A stretch of DNA of 64,000 bases, from NCBI GenBank assembly GCA_047777345.1, contig JBKEEJ010000008.1, positions 82,366-146,365 of the forward strand, in the 5' to 3' direction. Below the pieces are notes generated by a model. It was not told the DNA's origin, did not search any database, and worked only from the letters and a program-made list of their open reading frames with translations. Source of the DNA: Anaerocolumna sp047777345. Its GTDB lineage: Bacteria > Bacillota > Clostridia > Lachnospirales > Lachnospiraceae. Below are positions 43,769 to 52,347 of this stretch, in pieces; position 1 is the stretch's first letter, and each line of letters opens with the position of its first letter. The position numbers and the translations under genes are program-made.

Positions 43769-45397
43769 ATTCCATCCGGATTAGAGGAAATCGGCGAAAA
43801 TGTTCTGTACCAAGCCAATCTGGTTATACCGGCCACGAAGGCCAACAGAGAATATGAATCAACAGGAACATTAACTTTTAAACCAGTTGCGGAGATTAAT
43901 CCGGACCCTGTTGAAACGGTTTATGAGTTAGAAATCAATAATGTAGTGGTTCATACACCAACGGTTTGTGATGCCAAGATAGAAAATAATTATAAAGACA
44001 ATCAGATGATAAATCCGGATAAAAGCAGGGCAAGCCTGGTTTTGGACAGACCTTTTTATGTATCTTTGCCAACAACCGGGGATCACCTATATATTAAAGG
44101 TTATGGATATCGAGATTACGGTAAATATATAGAATCCAGACAAGTTAAGTTTCCTTTTGATGTTTACCGTGGAAGTTCGGCCGAAGGTACATTTATACCA
44201 AAAAATACATGGACAAGCGTTGGTGAAAATACACAGTTTTACTTGCCTACCTGGGTTAACGAAGGAAAGTACACAGTTCAGTTTCGTAGTATCGCTATTA
44301 ATGCTTATGCCAATAACGGAATTGATAAAACAGAGGCTTTAGCCAATGAAGATTTAGAAAACTACGTGGCTACGGATACCGTTAATGTGGAAGTTTCCGG
44401 ACGTATCTATGGATTTAACCTTTATGACATATCCGACTATCCGATATGGGAAGATGTTTTCCGGACTTCCGGTTCCCTTTCATTAACCGGTTTTAAATAT
44501 ACGGTGGGAGATAAAAACCAAAATGGAGAAAGTAACGAACATAATTCCAAATACACCTTAGCATTGGTAAATGGAGTTCATCCAAAATACAGTAATGTTG
44601 GTGCTTTAAAGACCGGTTATGTAACTCGTTTTAGTTTAACAACCGTAGGTAATATGTATGGGGAGAAAGATTATATACGCATTACTCCCACATTTTATCA
44701 TGTAGACAGTAAGGGAGAAAATCGGCAGGAAGTAGATATTTATTATACGGAAACCATCAAAGGGAAAAGAAAGCAGTTGGTAAAAATGGGAGGTATCTTA
44801 GACTTTGAAAATAAAAAAGCCCTAAGGACCGGAGATCCGTATCTTTCGATTCCGGAAAGTGAATTAATAACAACAGCCGCAATAGAAGGTATGTCAATAC
44901 GGGACTGGAAAGCTCAGATTCGAAATATTTTTACCTTTACCAACATTATGCTTCCGAAAACCCTAAGGACTTATATCGGAAATACAAGGAATTTGCCTTC
45001 CGGCGTGGAAAGAAGCATAGCCGCAAGATCAGTACAAAACTGGTATGGGGAGTATTATTTGCCAAGCCAAGTTTATGTTGTACCAAAGGGCTTTGATATG
45101 ATGAATTATGTTACCTTTAACGGAGGGTTAAGATTTAAAGAAAATTTCTGGATAAAAGACGGCTATATTATTGTTAATTTTAATATAGAAACGATTCAGA
45201 ATGAAGAAAGACACTTAAGCTATATAAACCGGGAAAATGCGAAAGACGGCTATTGCAATATGTGGAAAAGAGAAGGTTATCAGTACCAAAAAACAGATTA
45301 TAAGGGAAATACCTTTCATTTTCAGGATGGAGATTATGTGCTGTACTATACTGACAAATCGGCTGCCCAGGACTATATTTCAGCCGGTACACACTGA
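42173..45397 (+). CDS. Giant exported surface protein, copy A
   Basis: A 1074-aa protein with a signal peptide (KKIITFISISFILLLVMMP, cut after VKA near 25) and no further membrane segment or sortase motif. The interior is rich in beta-strand-like, Thr/Tyr/Asn-rich sequence typical of repeated extracellular domains. Residues 1 to about 532 are the variable half; from IPSGLEEIGENVLYQ to the end it is almost identical to copy B. The ATG at 42173 is 16 bases from AGGAG, which is long. No known family recognised; probable secreted or adhesive structural protein. Confidence 0.7.
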   Translation: MIKKIITFISISFILLLVMMPINVKAAIPATEAIMDENGNFYFTTTDTAATTQTTWETIGFTVRRDECKDGNPLKDNKYATFMIKQNQKIEVREGGEVTVTFYLTKAQVNKALAGTDLETIKDNDVLYLNGIFKVHNGKNGAGPYYTLKSIQNAEAWKNPNDFKDRFNIKIHYNAGDQEYPIKISYQLYQSGKYTEVNTVSFGKQKNHTTFQLDKRKIPDRFSHQGEDYYLYRTYYQYLPKTTKLGNRKTSVDKNKYPEQYEKDLKYIRDRDIPIVGSNEGDSVKIVAVYRRYPKKSDNEEEEEIIKEYEETDPYAVIKADARGNEAYDVKDGIPDTESLYANAFGSKYLAGSTFIRKYGTKYYTVNVKKTYILHWTTTETETDPDTKETKEKTIEHTETRSMTYTYNIPREYSYWIIANLGVYGIEKADINNDALPNGSVTLRPSSGYSLPTVSYEHSDSESSHLIEPNKVIEVNLGTETINSSSIPSREYRDVAEAKVPQIKCKNDKLIFNGKTIMSDAINEKMTDTPGDIPSGLEEIGENVLYQANLVIPATKANREYESTGTLTFKPVAEINPDPVETVYELEINNVVVHTPTVCDAKIENNYKDNQMINPDKSRASLVLDRPFYVSLPTTGDHLYIKGYGYRDYGKYIESRQVKFPFDVYRGSSAEGTFIPKNTWTSVGENTQFYLPTWVNEGKYTVQFRSIAINAYANNGIDKTEALANEDLENYVATDTVNVEVSGRIYGFNLYDISDYPIWEDVFRTSGSLSLTGFKYTVGDKNQNGESNEHNSKYTLALVNGVHPKYSNVGALKTGYVTRFSLTTVGNMYGEKDYIRITPTFYHVDSKGENRQEVDIYYTETIKGKRKQLVKMGGILDFENKKALRTGDPYLSIPESELITTAAIEGMSIRDWKAQIRNIFTFTNIMLPKTLRTYIGNTRNLPSGVERSIAARSVQNWYGEYYLPSQVYVVPKGFDMMNYVTFNGGLRFKENFWIKDGYIIVNFNIETIQNEERHLSYINRENAKDGYCNMWKREGYQYQKTDYKGNTFHFQDGDYVLYYTDKSAAQDYISAGTH

Positions 45398-45500
45398 TAT
45401 GATTTTATTGTATATATAAATAAATTATGTAATGGTAATTTATCTGTGGACAAAAGTAAGTCCTATCGGGTGTAATAACTTAACTAAGGAGGATATATAC

Positions 45501-45569
45501 GTGGAAAGAGACTGGAAAAAGGCAACCGGTAAGATTAATATTAGTAATACTATTAGTAAGGTAGTGTAA
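45501..45569 (+). pseudogene. Third gene of unit A, cut by the IS
   Basis: GTG start with a strong AAGGAGG (VERDWKKATGKINISN...). The frame runs into the IS left end and stops there (TAA 45567-45569) after 22 codons. The same start continues in unit B (52087), so the IS junction broke this copy. Confidence 0.55.
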
Positions 45570-47443
45570 AGTGAACTATGAAAACCCTAAGTCAAAAAAT
45601 GTGGCTCTTTTAGAACCTTGAAAATTGCAAAATATAGTGTACTGGAAGCTAACGCCACCCTTGACAGCATGACAAAGCAATGCTCTGAAGGAATTACCGA
45701 CGGCGAAGAAACTCAGGAACAGATAGTTATTACCGTCTGCATCACAGCATTTTAGCATTGCCTTGCCATGCTATCAAGGGCATAGCCGAAATCAAGATTT
45801 CGGTGGCTGGTATATTACCTCTGGCTCTAAATCTAAGAACAGATAGAGTCTTTGGCTTGTTGCTTTTGCATGTTTAAAATGGTTTGCTGACCAAGGAAGA
45901 TTAAGAGTTGCCATTTACCTGGCATGTTGTCAGCACCTACTAGCATATCAACTTCATTTAGTGGCTTTTTATAACCAGTGATCTTATGTGGTCTTAGGAA
46001 ATTATAGTAGGCTACCCAGAGAGATACGTTATAGTTCGCTCCATCATAATTATCGTAACCACATCTGACTCGGTAGGAAGCTTTGAATGTACGGTTCAGT
46101 CTCTCTACCATTTGTTTGAAAGGCCGGTATTCCTTAGAAACTTCATCATCATTGGTAAGACCGATAACCTGCGTGATATCGAATTTAAAGGCATCACCAA
46201 AACGATGGAAGAATTGCTGAGCAGCAAGAGGATAAGCACTGTATCCATCAGCGATGAAGCGGAAGTTCTTAGGAAGCTCCTTAAGGTGACGAAATGCCAT
46301 CCTCATTGCCATAATACATGGGCCGACGCCTCGGTTGTCAGAAACCTGATATCCAAGGATTGAACGGGACACAGCATCCATGATAAACCAGATATAACCC
46401 TTGATACCACGGACTTTGATATAAGTCTCGTCAGCTACCATGGTATTCGATGGTTTGTAATCATAATGATCAACAAATGGTTTAATAACAGTTGCTGCAG
46501 TTCTAGCATAGTTTGCAACCATAGTATGAGAGATATCGATATTATATAAATCCTTAAGGGCTCTAGAAGTTTTCCTAAGAGAAAGTCCGAGATTCACATG
46601 CATCGTAAGGCATAACGACATGATGTAGGCATTGTTCTTAGTAAATCTAAGAGAAGATGCATTCTTGGGTAGTGAATCTAAATCCATGCGAAAGAAATCC
46701 ACAGTGAATTCACGGTAGATGTAATGGAGCTTGTATTTATTCTTTCCATAGTTTTTAAGATCCTCTTTATCAACCTTTTTAAGATTATTAAGGTAGTAGG
46801 AACACTTAGGGTTTGTACATTTATGTACGATGAAATGCTTACGATTCTTCTTTGGAGTAAGAGTATGTGAGCAGTAAGGGCACTTAAATTTAATGGGTGT
46901 AGTAAGTTGTTTCCCATTAGAAAAAGAGGCATTACAAACTTTACAAAGGTATTGCCCTTTGCCACCATTATTATCATAAATATAGTGGTGAGGAGCGTTA
47001 CAAATAGGGCATCTGATATCATCAGGAATGGATTTACCATTACGACGCTGAACTGGCTTTAAAGGCTTACCATAACGCCACTGATAGTACTGGAGAAGGA
47101 AATCCCAGTCTTGTTTCTGAAATTTCAAGATAACAGGAAGTTTATCCGTTTTAAATTTCTGGTACTTTGGAGAAAGGGAATCGTCAAAAGCCCATTGCTT
47201 AAGAGGAATATATTTTGCAATAAAATTTAAAAGCCAACAGATTTGTTTATATTGGTATTGAATGATTTGTATTAAATAAAGTATAATGTCCATAGCAATG
47301 ATTTACCTTTCGTATTTTGTTTGTTGTGGCGACTACATTATACACGAAAAGGGAGGTCATTGCTTTTTTAGTTTAAAAAGTGATGTAAACCTTGGAACTA
47401 TAAGGTTTTATATAAAAAGGAAGGTAGTAAACTTGACACTACC
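45560..47443 (-). mobile_element. Insertion sequence copy 2 (1884 bp) at the duplication junction
   Basis: Same length and the same transposase protein as copy 1 but opposite orientation. Its flanks are ATTAGTAA (left) and TAGTTAAA (right), so there is no target-site duplication. The left flank is the end of unit A and the right flank is the start of unit B. The same two sequences are uninterrupted at 52138-52145 (unit B end) and 40897-40904 (unit A start), showing the IS sits at a recombination joint. Confidence 0.93.
45833..47293 (-). CDS. IS transposase, copy 2
   Basis: A 486-aa protein identical to the one at 18531-19991: zinc-ribbon cysteines, then a DDE core with likely Asp288, Asp349 and Glu397. 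Transcribed toward unit A. Its upstream region (47294-47443) lies against unit B, with TTGACA in the terminal repeat pointing toward unit B, but I see no well-placed -10. Confidence 0.9.
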   Translation of the reverse strand: MDIILYLIQIIQYQYKQICWLLNFIAKYIPLKQWAFDDSLSPKYQKFKTDKLPVILKFQKQDWDFLLQYYQWRYGKPLKPVQRRNGKSIPDDIRCPICNAPHHYIYDNNGGKGQYLCKVCNASFSNGKQLTTPIKFKCPYCSHTLTPKKNRKHFIVHKCTNPKCSYYLNNLKKVDKEDLKNYGKNKYKLHYIYREFTVDFFRMDLDSLPKNASSLRFTKNNAYIMSLCLTMHVNLGLSLRKTSRALKDLYNIDISHTMVANYARTAATVIKPFVDHYDYKPSNTMVADETYIKVRGIKGYIWFIMDAVSRSILGYQVSDNRGVGPCIMAMRMAFRHLKELPKNFRFIADGYSAYPLAAQQFFHRFGDAFKFDITQVIGLTNDDEVSKEYRPFKQMVERLNRTFKASYRVRCGYDNYDGANYNVSLWVAYYNFLRPHKITGYKKPLNEVDMLVGADNMPGKWQLLIFLGQQTILNMQKQQAKDSICS

Positions 47444-47468
47444 TAGTTAAAGGAAGGGAGTTATTAAT

Positions 47469-48698
47469 GTGAAGAAAAGAAAATCTCTTAATCATGCTTT
47501 AGTTCTGTTTTTATCTGTTGTAATTTTATTCACATCCGTACCGGCTGTAAATTTAGCTTCGACAGTTTCGGCGGCAACTAGTTCCAGAATTAAGCTTTAC
47601 AACTTTATAAAATTAACCGTTGAGGCACTTGGCCTGGATGAAGAAACAACCTACCTGAATGCAGCCCTAAAAGCAGGTATTGTAAAAGAAGGGGATTTTT
47701 CAAATTACAAAAAATATACAACCAGAACGGATGCCGCTGTGATTCTAAACCGGGCAGACGAATATCTACACGGTGATACTGTTGATCCGGAGCTGCTGAA
47801 ACTGGTTTTAAACAGCCGGATTTCTGATATTAAAAAAATAGATGCAGATAAGAGAGAAGCAGTTGCCAAAATTTATACAAAAGGATTTATGAAAGGCTAC
47901 AGCAACGGATACTACATTAAAAGTCGGGAATTTCGTGGAAATGAATATATGACAACAGCCGGAGCTAAGAATGTAATCAGCATGTTAAAGAATACAAAGA
48001 AAAGGGCCAAATTAAGCCCGGACGGCCAACTTATCCGTACAACCAATTTGCCGAAAAACGCCAAAGATTATCCTTATATACTGGAGACATATCCAAATTC
48101 TTTTTATGAGATGAAGTTTAAATATCAAAGAGCAAGATATTATTATGAACCAAAAGAATTAGTGGATTATGCAAGGCCAGTTAAATTTACTCAAATTTCA
48201 AGTGATATGGAAGAAGTTTTAAACAAATATCTGGACACATGGATTGATAGAATTGAAACAAATCTGAAAACCAGGCTTAATGTTAACTATATGATAATTG
48301 ATAATACTTGGATAAATACATTAAGAAGTACTTATACCCAATATAAAGATGCTGAAATTAATAAAAGAAAAACGGATGATATAAAGAAATATGTAAGTCT
48401 GGTAAAGAAGAATAAAATAGTGATTAAAAGTAAAGTTATTACAGTTGAACCATCAACTTTATATAAGAATGATGCAGGATTTTACATGAGAACCTATGTT
48501 AAGTTTAAAGTAGATTATTCCGGATCAAATTTAACTGCAAAAGACATACTATATGGTGACCATATTTGGATGCCAGGTTTAAAAAAGGGAAAATGGTTTG
48601 AAGGAATCTATGATATAAGGCTATCTACAATTAATGGAAATAGTGATGGAAGTGATTTTTACATTACAGATGATTCACTAATGGATTATAACGATTAG
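47469..48698 (+). CDS. Exported SLH-like surface protein, copy B
   Basis: A 409-aa paralogue of the 40922 protein: signal peptide and SLH-like region (1-216) nearly identical, C-terminal half diverged though clearly homologous (shared WINTLRSTYTQY and VEPSTLYK motifs). GTG start, same ribosome site as copy A. It lacks the native upstream region because the IS ends 25 bp before the start. Confidence 0.75.
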   Translation: MKKRKSLNHALVLFLSVVILFTSVPAVNLASTVSAATSSRIKLYNFIKLTVEALGLDEETTYLNAALKAGIVKEGDFSNYKKYTTRTDAAVILNRADEYLHGDTVDPELLKLVLNSRISDIKKIDADKREAVAKIYTKGFMKGYSNGYYIKSREFRGNEYMTTAGAKNVISMLKNTKKRAKLSPDGQLIRTTNLPKNAKDYPYILETYPNSFYEMKFKYQRARYYYEPKELVDYARPVKFTQISSDMEEVLNKYLDTWIDRIETNLKTRLNVNYMIIDNTWINTLRSTYTQYKDAEINKRKTDDIKKYVSLVKKNKIVIKSKVITVEPSTLYKNDAGFYMRTYVKFKVDYSGSNLTAKDILYGDHIWMPGLKKGKWFEGIYDIRLSTINGNSDGSDFYITDDSLMDYND

Positions 48699-50354
48699 GA
48701 GTGAGTTATAACGAAGTATATAACTAAATTGAATGCAATTACCTTTTTAATATGCTTATTATCGCTATTACTTCCCCTAAATACAAAAGTTATTAAAGCT
48801 GAAAATACTGAAAATAAAGCAGATATAGATAAAGCTACGGGTAATTTTACATATGCAACAACAGATACAAAGGCTACGACCAACACGACATGGGAGACTA
48901 TTGGATTTACGGTTCGAAGAGAAAAGACTTATGGAAATCCCTTAATTGATGGCAATTATGCAAAACTTATGTTAAAGTCTAATCAAAAGAAAGAAGAAGA
49001 GAATCCTGATGGTACAGTAACAGTTACCTTTTACTTAAAAAAATCCCAGGTTAATGAAGCATTAAAAGGTACCGCTTTAGAAGGAATCAAAGATAAAGAT
49101 ATTCTTTATCTGAATGCAATTATACGAGTAAAAAACGGGAGAAATGGTCCTGGGCCATACTATACACTAAATAGTATTAAAAATGCCGAAGCATGGAAAA
49201 ATCCAAATGATTTTAATGACAGATTTGATATTATAGTTGAGTATTCACCAGGGCCACCGGAATACCCTGTTAAAATCTCTTATGTTTTATACCAGTCTGG
49301 TAATTATACAGAAGATGGTTATGCATATTATAAGAATGAGAAAGAAAACAGTAAAAAAGAAGTCCTTTTTAAAACCCATGATGAAATAAAGGTTACTGGT
49401 AAAAACATACCTGAATTAAGAGTGAAAAATAAAGAGAAATATTATTTATATCGTGTATATTACCGTATTAATAAAGGTGATAGGAAGGGCACAGTTTTGG
49501 GTAACCGTAAATTAACCAGTAACCCGATTACAGATCCGGCCACTTATTATACAGACCTAGCTTATATTAGAGATAGAACATTTACCGTACAATGTGATGA
49601 AGAGGGCGAAAGTTTAAATATTGTGGCTATCTATCGGCGTTTTAATGCTAAAGAAGCTACGGAGGACTCAGAAGAAATTATAAAGGAATATGAAGAACCT
49701 GACCCAATTGCGGTAATTAAAGCAGATGTAAAAGGAAACGAAGTTTATGAGGTTACAGATGGAATACCAGGCACAGAATCTCTTTATGTCAATGCATTTT
49801 CAAGTAAGTATCTGGCGGGGTCAACTTTTACAAGAAAATATGGGAAAAAAGTTTATACGGTTAACGTAGAGAAAACTTATATCAGAAAGTGGACTATCCC
49901 AAAATACAATGAGGAGACTAAAGAGTATGAAGATGAAAACTATAGCGATACAAGAACGTTAACCTATACTTATCAAATCGAAAGAAAATATTCTTATTGG
50001 GTTATTTCAAAGCTGGGTGTCTATGGAATAGATAAGGCTGAAATTGAAAATGATGCATTGCCAATGGGACATGTAACGCTAATTCCTACTGGTTATACAG
50101 TACCGTCCGTATCATATATCCATAGTGATGATGAAAAAGCTCATATAACGGAACCCAAAATTAAAAAAATCACTATGCCCGCACAAACGATTACTGCGTC
50201 AGGCTATGAACCTTCTATACCAACGGAAGATTTTAGAGGAAAAGCTGAGGAATCCGTAGTAAAAATCATTTGCAAAAATGATAAGCTGATATTTAATGGG
50301 CAGATAATTATGTCAGATACAGAAAAAGAGGAAAAAACAGATATGCCACTGGAA
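48121..50354 (+). other. Variable block of unit B
   Basis: A block of 2234 bp matching 41574-43768. Gene order, start of the giant gene and overall fold are kept, but codon and residue changes are dense throughout. Edges are sharp. Confidence 0.8.
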
Positions 50355-51983
50355 ATTCCATCCGGATTAGAGGAAATCGGCGAAAATGTTCTGTACCAAG
50401 CCAATCTGGTTATACCGGCCACGAAGGCCAACGGAGAATATGAATCAACAGGAACATTAACTTTTAAACCAGTTGCGGAGATTAATCCGGACCCTGTTGA
50501 AACGGTTTATGAGTTAGAAATCAATAATGTAGTGGTTCATACACCAACGGTTTGTGATGCCAAGATAGAAAATAATTATAAAGACAATCAGATGATAAAT
50601 CCGGATAAAAGCAGGGCAAGCCTGGTTTTGGACAGACCTTTTTATGTATCTTTGCCAACAACCGGGGATCACCTATATATTAAAGGTTATGGATATCGAG
50701 ATTACGGTAAATATATAGAATCCAGACAAGTTAAGTTTCCTTTTGATGTTTACCGTGGAAGTTCGGCCGAAGGTACATTTATACCAAAAAATACATGGAC
50801 AAGCGTTGGTGATAATACACAGTTTTACTTGCCTGCCTGGGTTAACGAAGGAAAGTATACAGTTCAGTTTCGTAGTATCGCTATTAATGCTTATGCCAAT
50901 AACGGAATTGATAAAACAGAGGCTTTAGCCAATGAAGATTTAGAAAACTATGTGGCTACGGATACCGTTAATGTGGAAGTTTCCGGACGTATCTATGGAT
51001 TTAACCTTTATGACATATCCGACTATCCGATATGGGAAGATGTTTTCCGGACTTCCGGTTCCCTTTCATTAACCGGTTTTAAATATACGGTGGGAGATAA
51101 AAACCAAAATGGAGAAAGTAACGAACATAATTCCAAATACACCTTAGCATTGGTAAATGGAGTTCATCCAAAATACAGTAATGTTGGTGCTTTAAAGACC
51201 GGTTATGTAACTCGTTTTAGTTTAACAACCGTAGGTAATATGTATGGGGAGAAAGATTATATACGCATTACTCCCACATTTTATCATGTAGACAGTAAGG
51301 GAGAAAATCGGCAGGAAGTAGATATTTATTATACGGAAACCATCAAAGGGAAAAGAAAGCAGTTGGTAAAAATGGGAGGTATCTTAGACTTTGAAAATAA
51401 AAAAGCCCTAAGGACCGGAGATCCATATCTTTCGATTCCGGAAAGTGAATTAATAACAACAGCCGCAATAGAAGGTATGTCAATACGGGACTGGAAAGCT
51501 CAGATTCGAAATATTTTTACCTTTACCAACATTATGCTTCCGAAAACCCTAAGGACTTATATCGGAAATACAAGGAATTTGCCTTCCGGCGTGGAAAGAA
51601 GCATAGCCGCAAGATCAGTACAAAACTGGTATGGGGAGTATTATTTGCCAAGCCAAGTTTATGTTGTACCAAAGGGCTTTGATATGATGAATTATGTTAC
51701 CTTTAACGGAGGGTTAAGATTTAAAGAAAATTTCTGGATAAAAGACGGCTATATTATTGTTAATTTTAATATAGAAACGATTCAGAATGAAGAAAGACAC
51801 TTAAGCTATATAAACCGGGAAAATGCGAAAGACGGCTATTGCAATATGTGGAAAAGAGAAGGTTATCAGTACCAAAAAACAGATTATAAGGGAAATACCT
51901 TTCATTTTCAGGATGGAGATTATGTGCTGTACTATACTGACAAATCGGCTGCCCAGGACTATATTTCAGCCGGTACACACTGA
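48729..51983 (+). CDS. Giant exported surface protein, copy B (start codon unclear)
   Basis: A protein of about 1084 aa homologous to the copy A giant protein: N-terminal half diverged, C-terminal half nearly identical. The start is a problem: TTG at 48729 has no nearby ribosome site. AGGAG (48697-48701) is ideally spaced (9 bases) from an in-frame ACG at 48711; ACG there would need to be ATG to give a normal signal peptide (KYITKLNAITFLICLLSLLL). Either a rare ACG start, or the start codon was lost by one T-to-C change and this copy is silent. Confidence 0.65.
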   Translation: MNAITFLICLLSLLLPLNTKVIKAENTENKADIDKATGNFTYATTDTKATTNTTWETIGFTVRREKTYGNPLIDGNYAKLMLKSNQKKEEENPDGTVTVTFYLKKSQVNEALKGTALEGIKDKDILYLNAIIRVKNGRNGPGPYYTLNSIKNAEAWKNPNDFNDRFDIIVEYSPGPPEYPVKISYVLYQSGNYTEDGYAYYKNEKENSKKEVLFKTHDEIKVTGKNIPELRVKNKEKYYLYRVYYRINKGDRKGTVLGNRKLTSNPITDPATYYTDLAYIRDRTFTVQCDEEGESLNIVAIYRRFNAKEATEDSEEIIKEYEEPDPIAVIKADVKGNEVYEVTDGIPGTESLYVNAFSSKYLAGSTFTRKYGKKVYTVNVEKTYIRKWTIPKYNEETKEYEDENYSDTRTLTYTYQIERKYSYWVISKLGVYGIDKAEIENDALPMGHVTLIPTGYTVPSVSYIHSDDEKAHITEPKIKKITMPAQTITASGYEPSIPTEDFRGKAEESVVKIICKNDKLIFNGQIIMSDTEKEEKTDMPLEIPSGLEEIGENVLYQANLVIPATKANGEYESTGTLTFKPVAEINPDPVETVYELEINNVVVHTPTVCDAKIENNYKDNQMINPDKSRASLVLDRPFYVSLPTTGDHLYIKGYGYRDYGKYIESRQVKFPFDVYRGSSAEGTFIPKNTWTSVGDNTQFYLPAWVNEGKYTVQFRSIAINAYANNGIDKTEALANEDLENYVATDTVNVEVSGRIYGFNLYDISDYPIWEDVFRTSGSLSLTGFKYTVGDKNQNGESNEHNSKYTLALVNGVHPKYSNVGALKTGYVTRFSLTTVGNMYGEKDYIRITPTFYHVDSKGENRQEVDIYYTETIKGKRKQLVKMGGILDFENKKALRTGDPYLSIPESELITTAAIEGMSIRDWKAQIRNIFTFTNIMLPKTLRTYIGNTRNLPSGVERSIAARSVQNWYGEYYLPSQVYVVPKGFDMMNYVTFNGGLRFKENFWIKDGYIIVNFNIETIQNEERHLSYINRENAKDGYCNMWKREGYQYQKTDYKGNTFHFQDGDYVLYYTDKSAAQDYISAGTH

Positions 51984-52086
51984 TATGATTTTATTGTATA
52001 TATAAATAAATTATGTAATGGTAATTTATCTGTGGACAAAAGTAAGTCCTATCGGGTGTAATAACTTAACTAAGGAGGATATATAC

Positions 52087-52164
52087 GTGGAAAGAGACTG
52101 GAAAAAGGCAACCGGTAAGATTAATATTAGTAATACTATTAGTAATACCGAAATTCAAATATGA
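52087..52164 (+). CDS. Short frame after the giant gene, 25 aa
   Basis: GTG with a strong AAGGAGG 8 bases upstream, VERDWKKATGKINISN and a TGA at 52162-52164 that overlaps the next ATG (ATGA). It may be a small peptide or the first part of a frameshifted third gene of this locus. In unit A the same start is cut by the IS. Confidence 0.4.
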   Translation: MERDWKKATGKINISNTISNTEIQI

Positions 52165-52280
52165 AATGCAGCAGGGGTATTGCACCCGGTAAGGCATGTA
52201 AACTAAAATCCATTCTTATATCCAGTCCTTTGATTAAGGAAGCATTAGAAAGGGCAAAAATGGCCGGAATGAAATCCTAA
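52161..52280 (+). CDS. Short frame overlapping the previous one, 39 aa
   Basis: Starts at the ATGA overlap; a basic start, then LISSPLIKEALERAKMAGMKS. With the frame at 52087 it may represent a single small gene of about 60 codons broken by a frameshift. Not recognised. Confidence 0.3.
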   Translation: MKCSRGIAPGKACKLKSILISSPLIKEALERAKMAGMKS

Positions 52281-52347
52281 GAAATATGTAGTTTTATGAA
52301 AAATACCATGGTAAAATGAAAGAAAAAAGAACTATGGGGTCCTGGTT

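Larger units (their letters stand above)
40897..45559 (+). repeat. Tandem unit A of the duplicated exported-protein locus
   Basis: Unit of 4663 bp carrying two genes and the start of a third. It corresponds to unit B (47444-52145). The first 677 bp differ at only about four positions by eye, and the last 1.79 kb at about six, while 41574-43768 is strongly diverged. The two units are joined by IS copy 2. Confidence 0.9.
47444..52145 (+). repeat. Tandem unit B of the duplicated exported-protein locus
   Basis: Unit of 4702 bp, 39 bp longer than unit A because of the variable block. It begins directly at the IS end, so its upstream promoter region (the roughly 200 bp before unit A) is missing; transcription must come from the IS, from read-through, or be absent. 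Confidence 0.9.
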
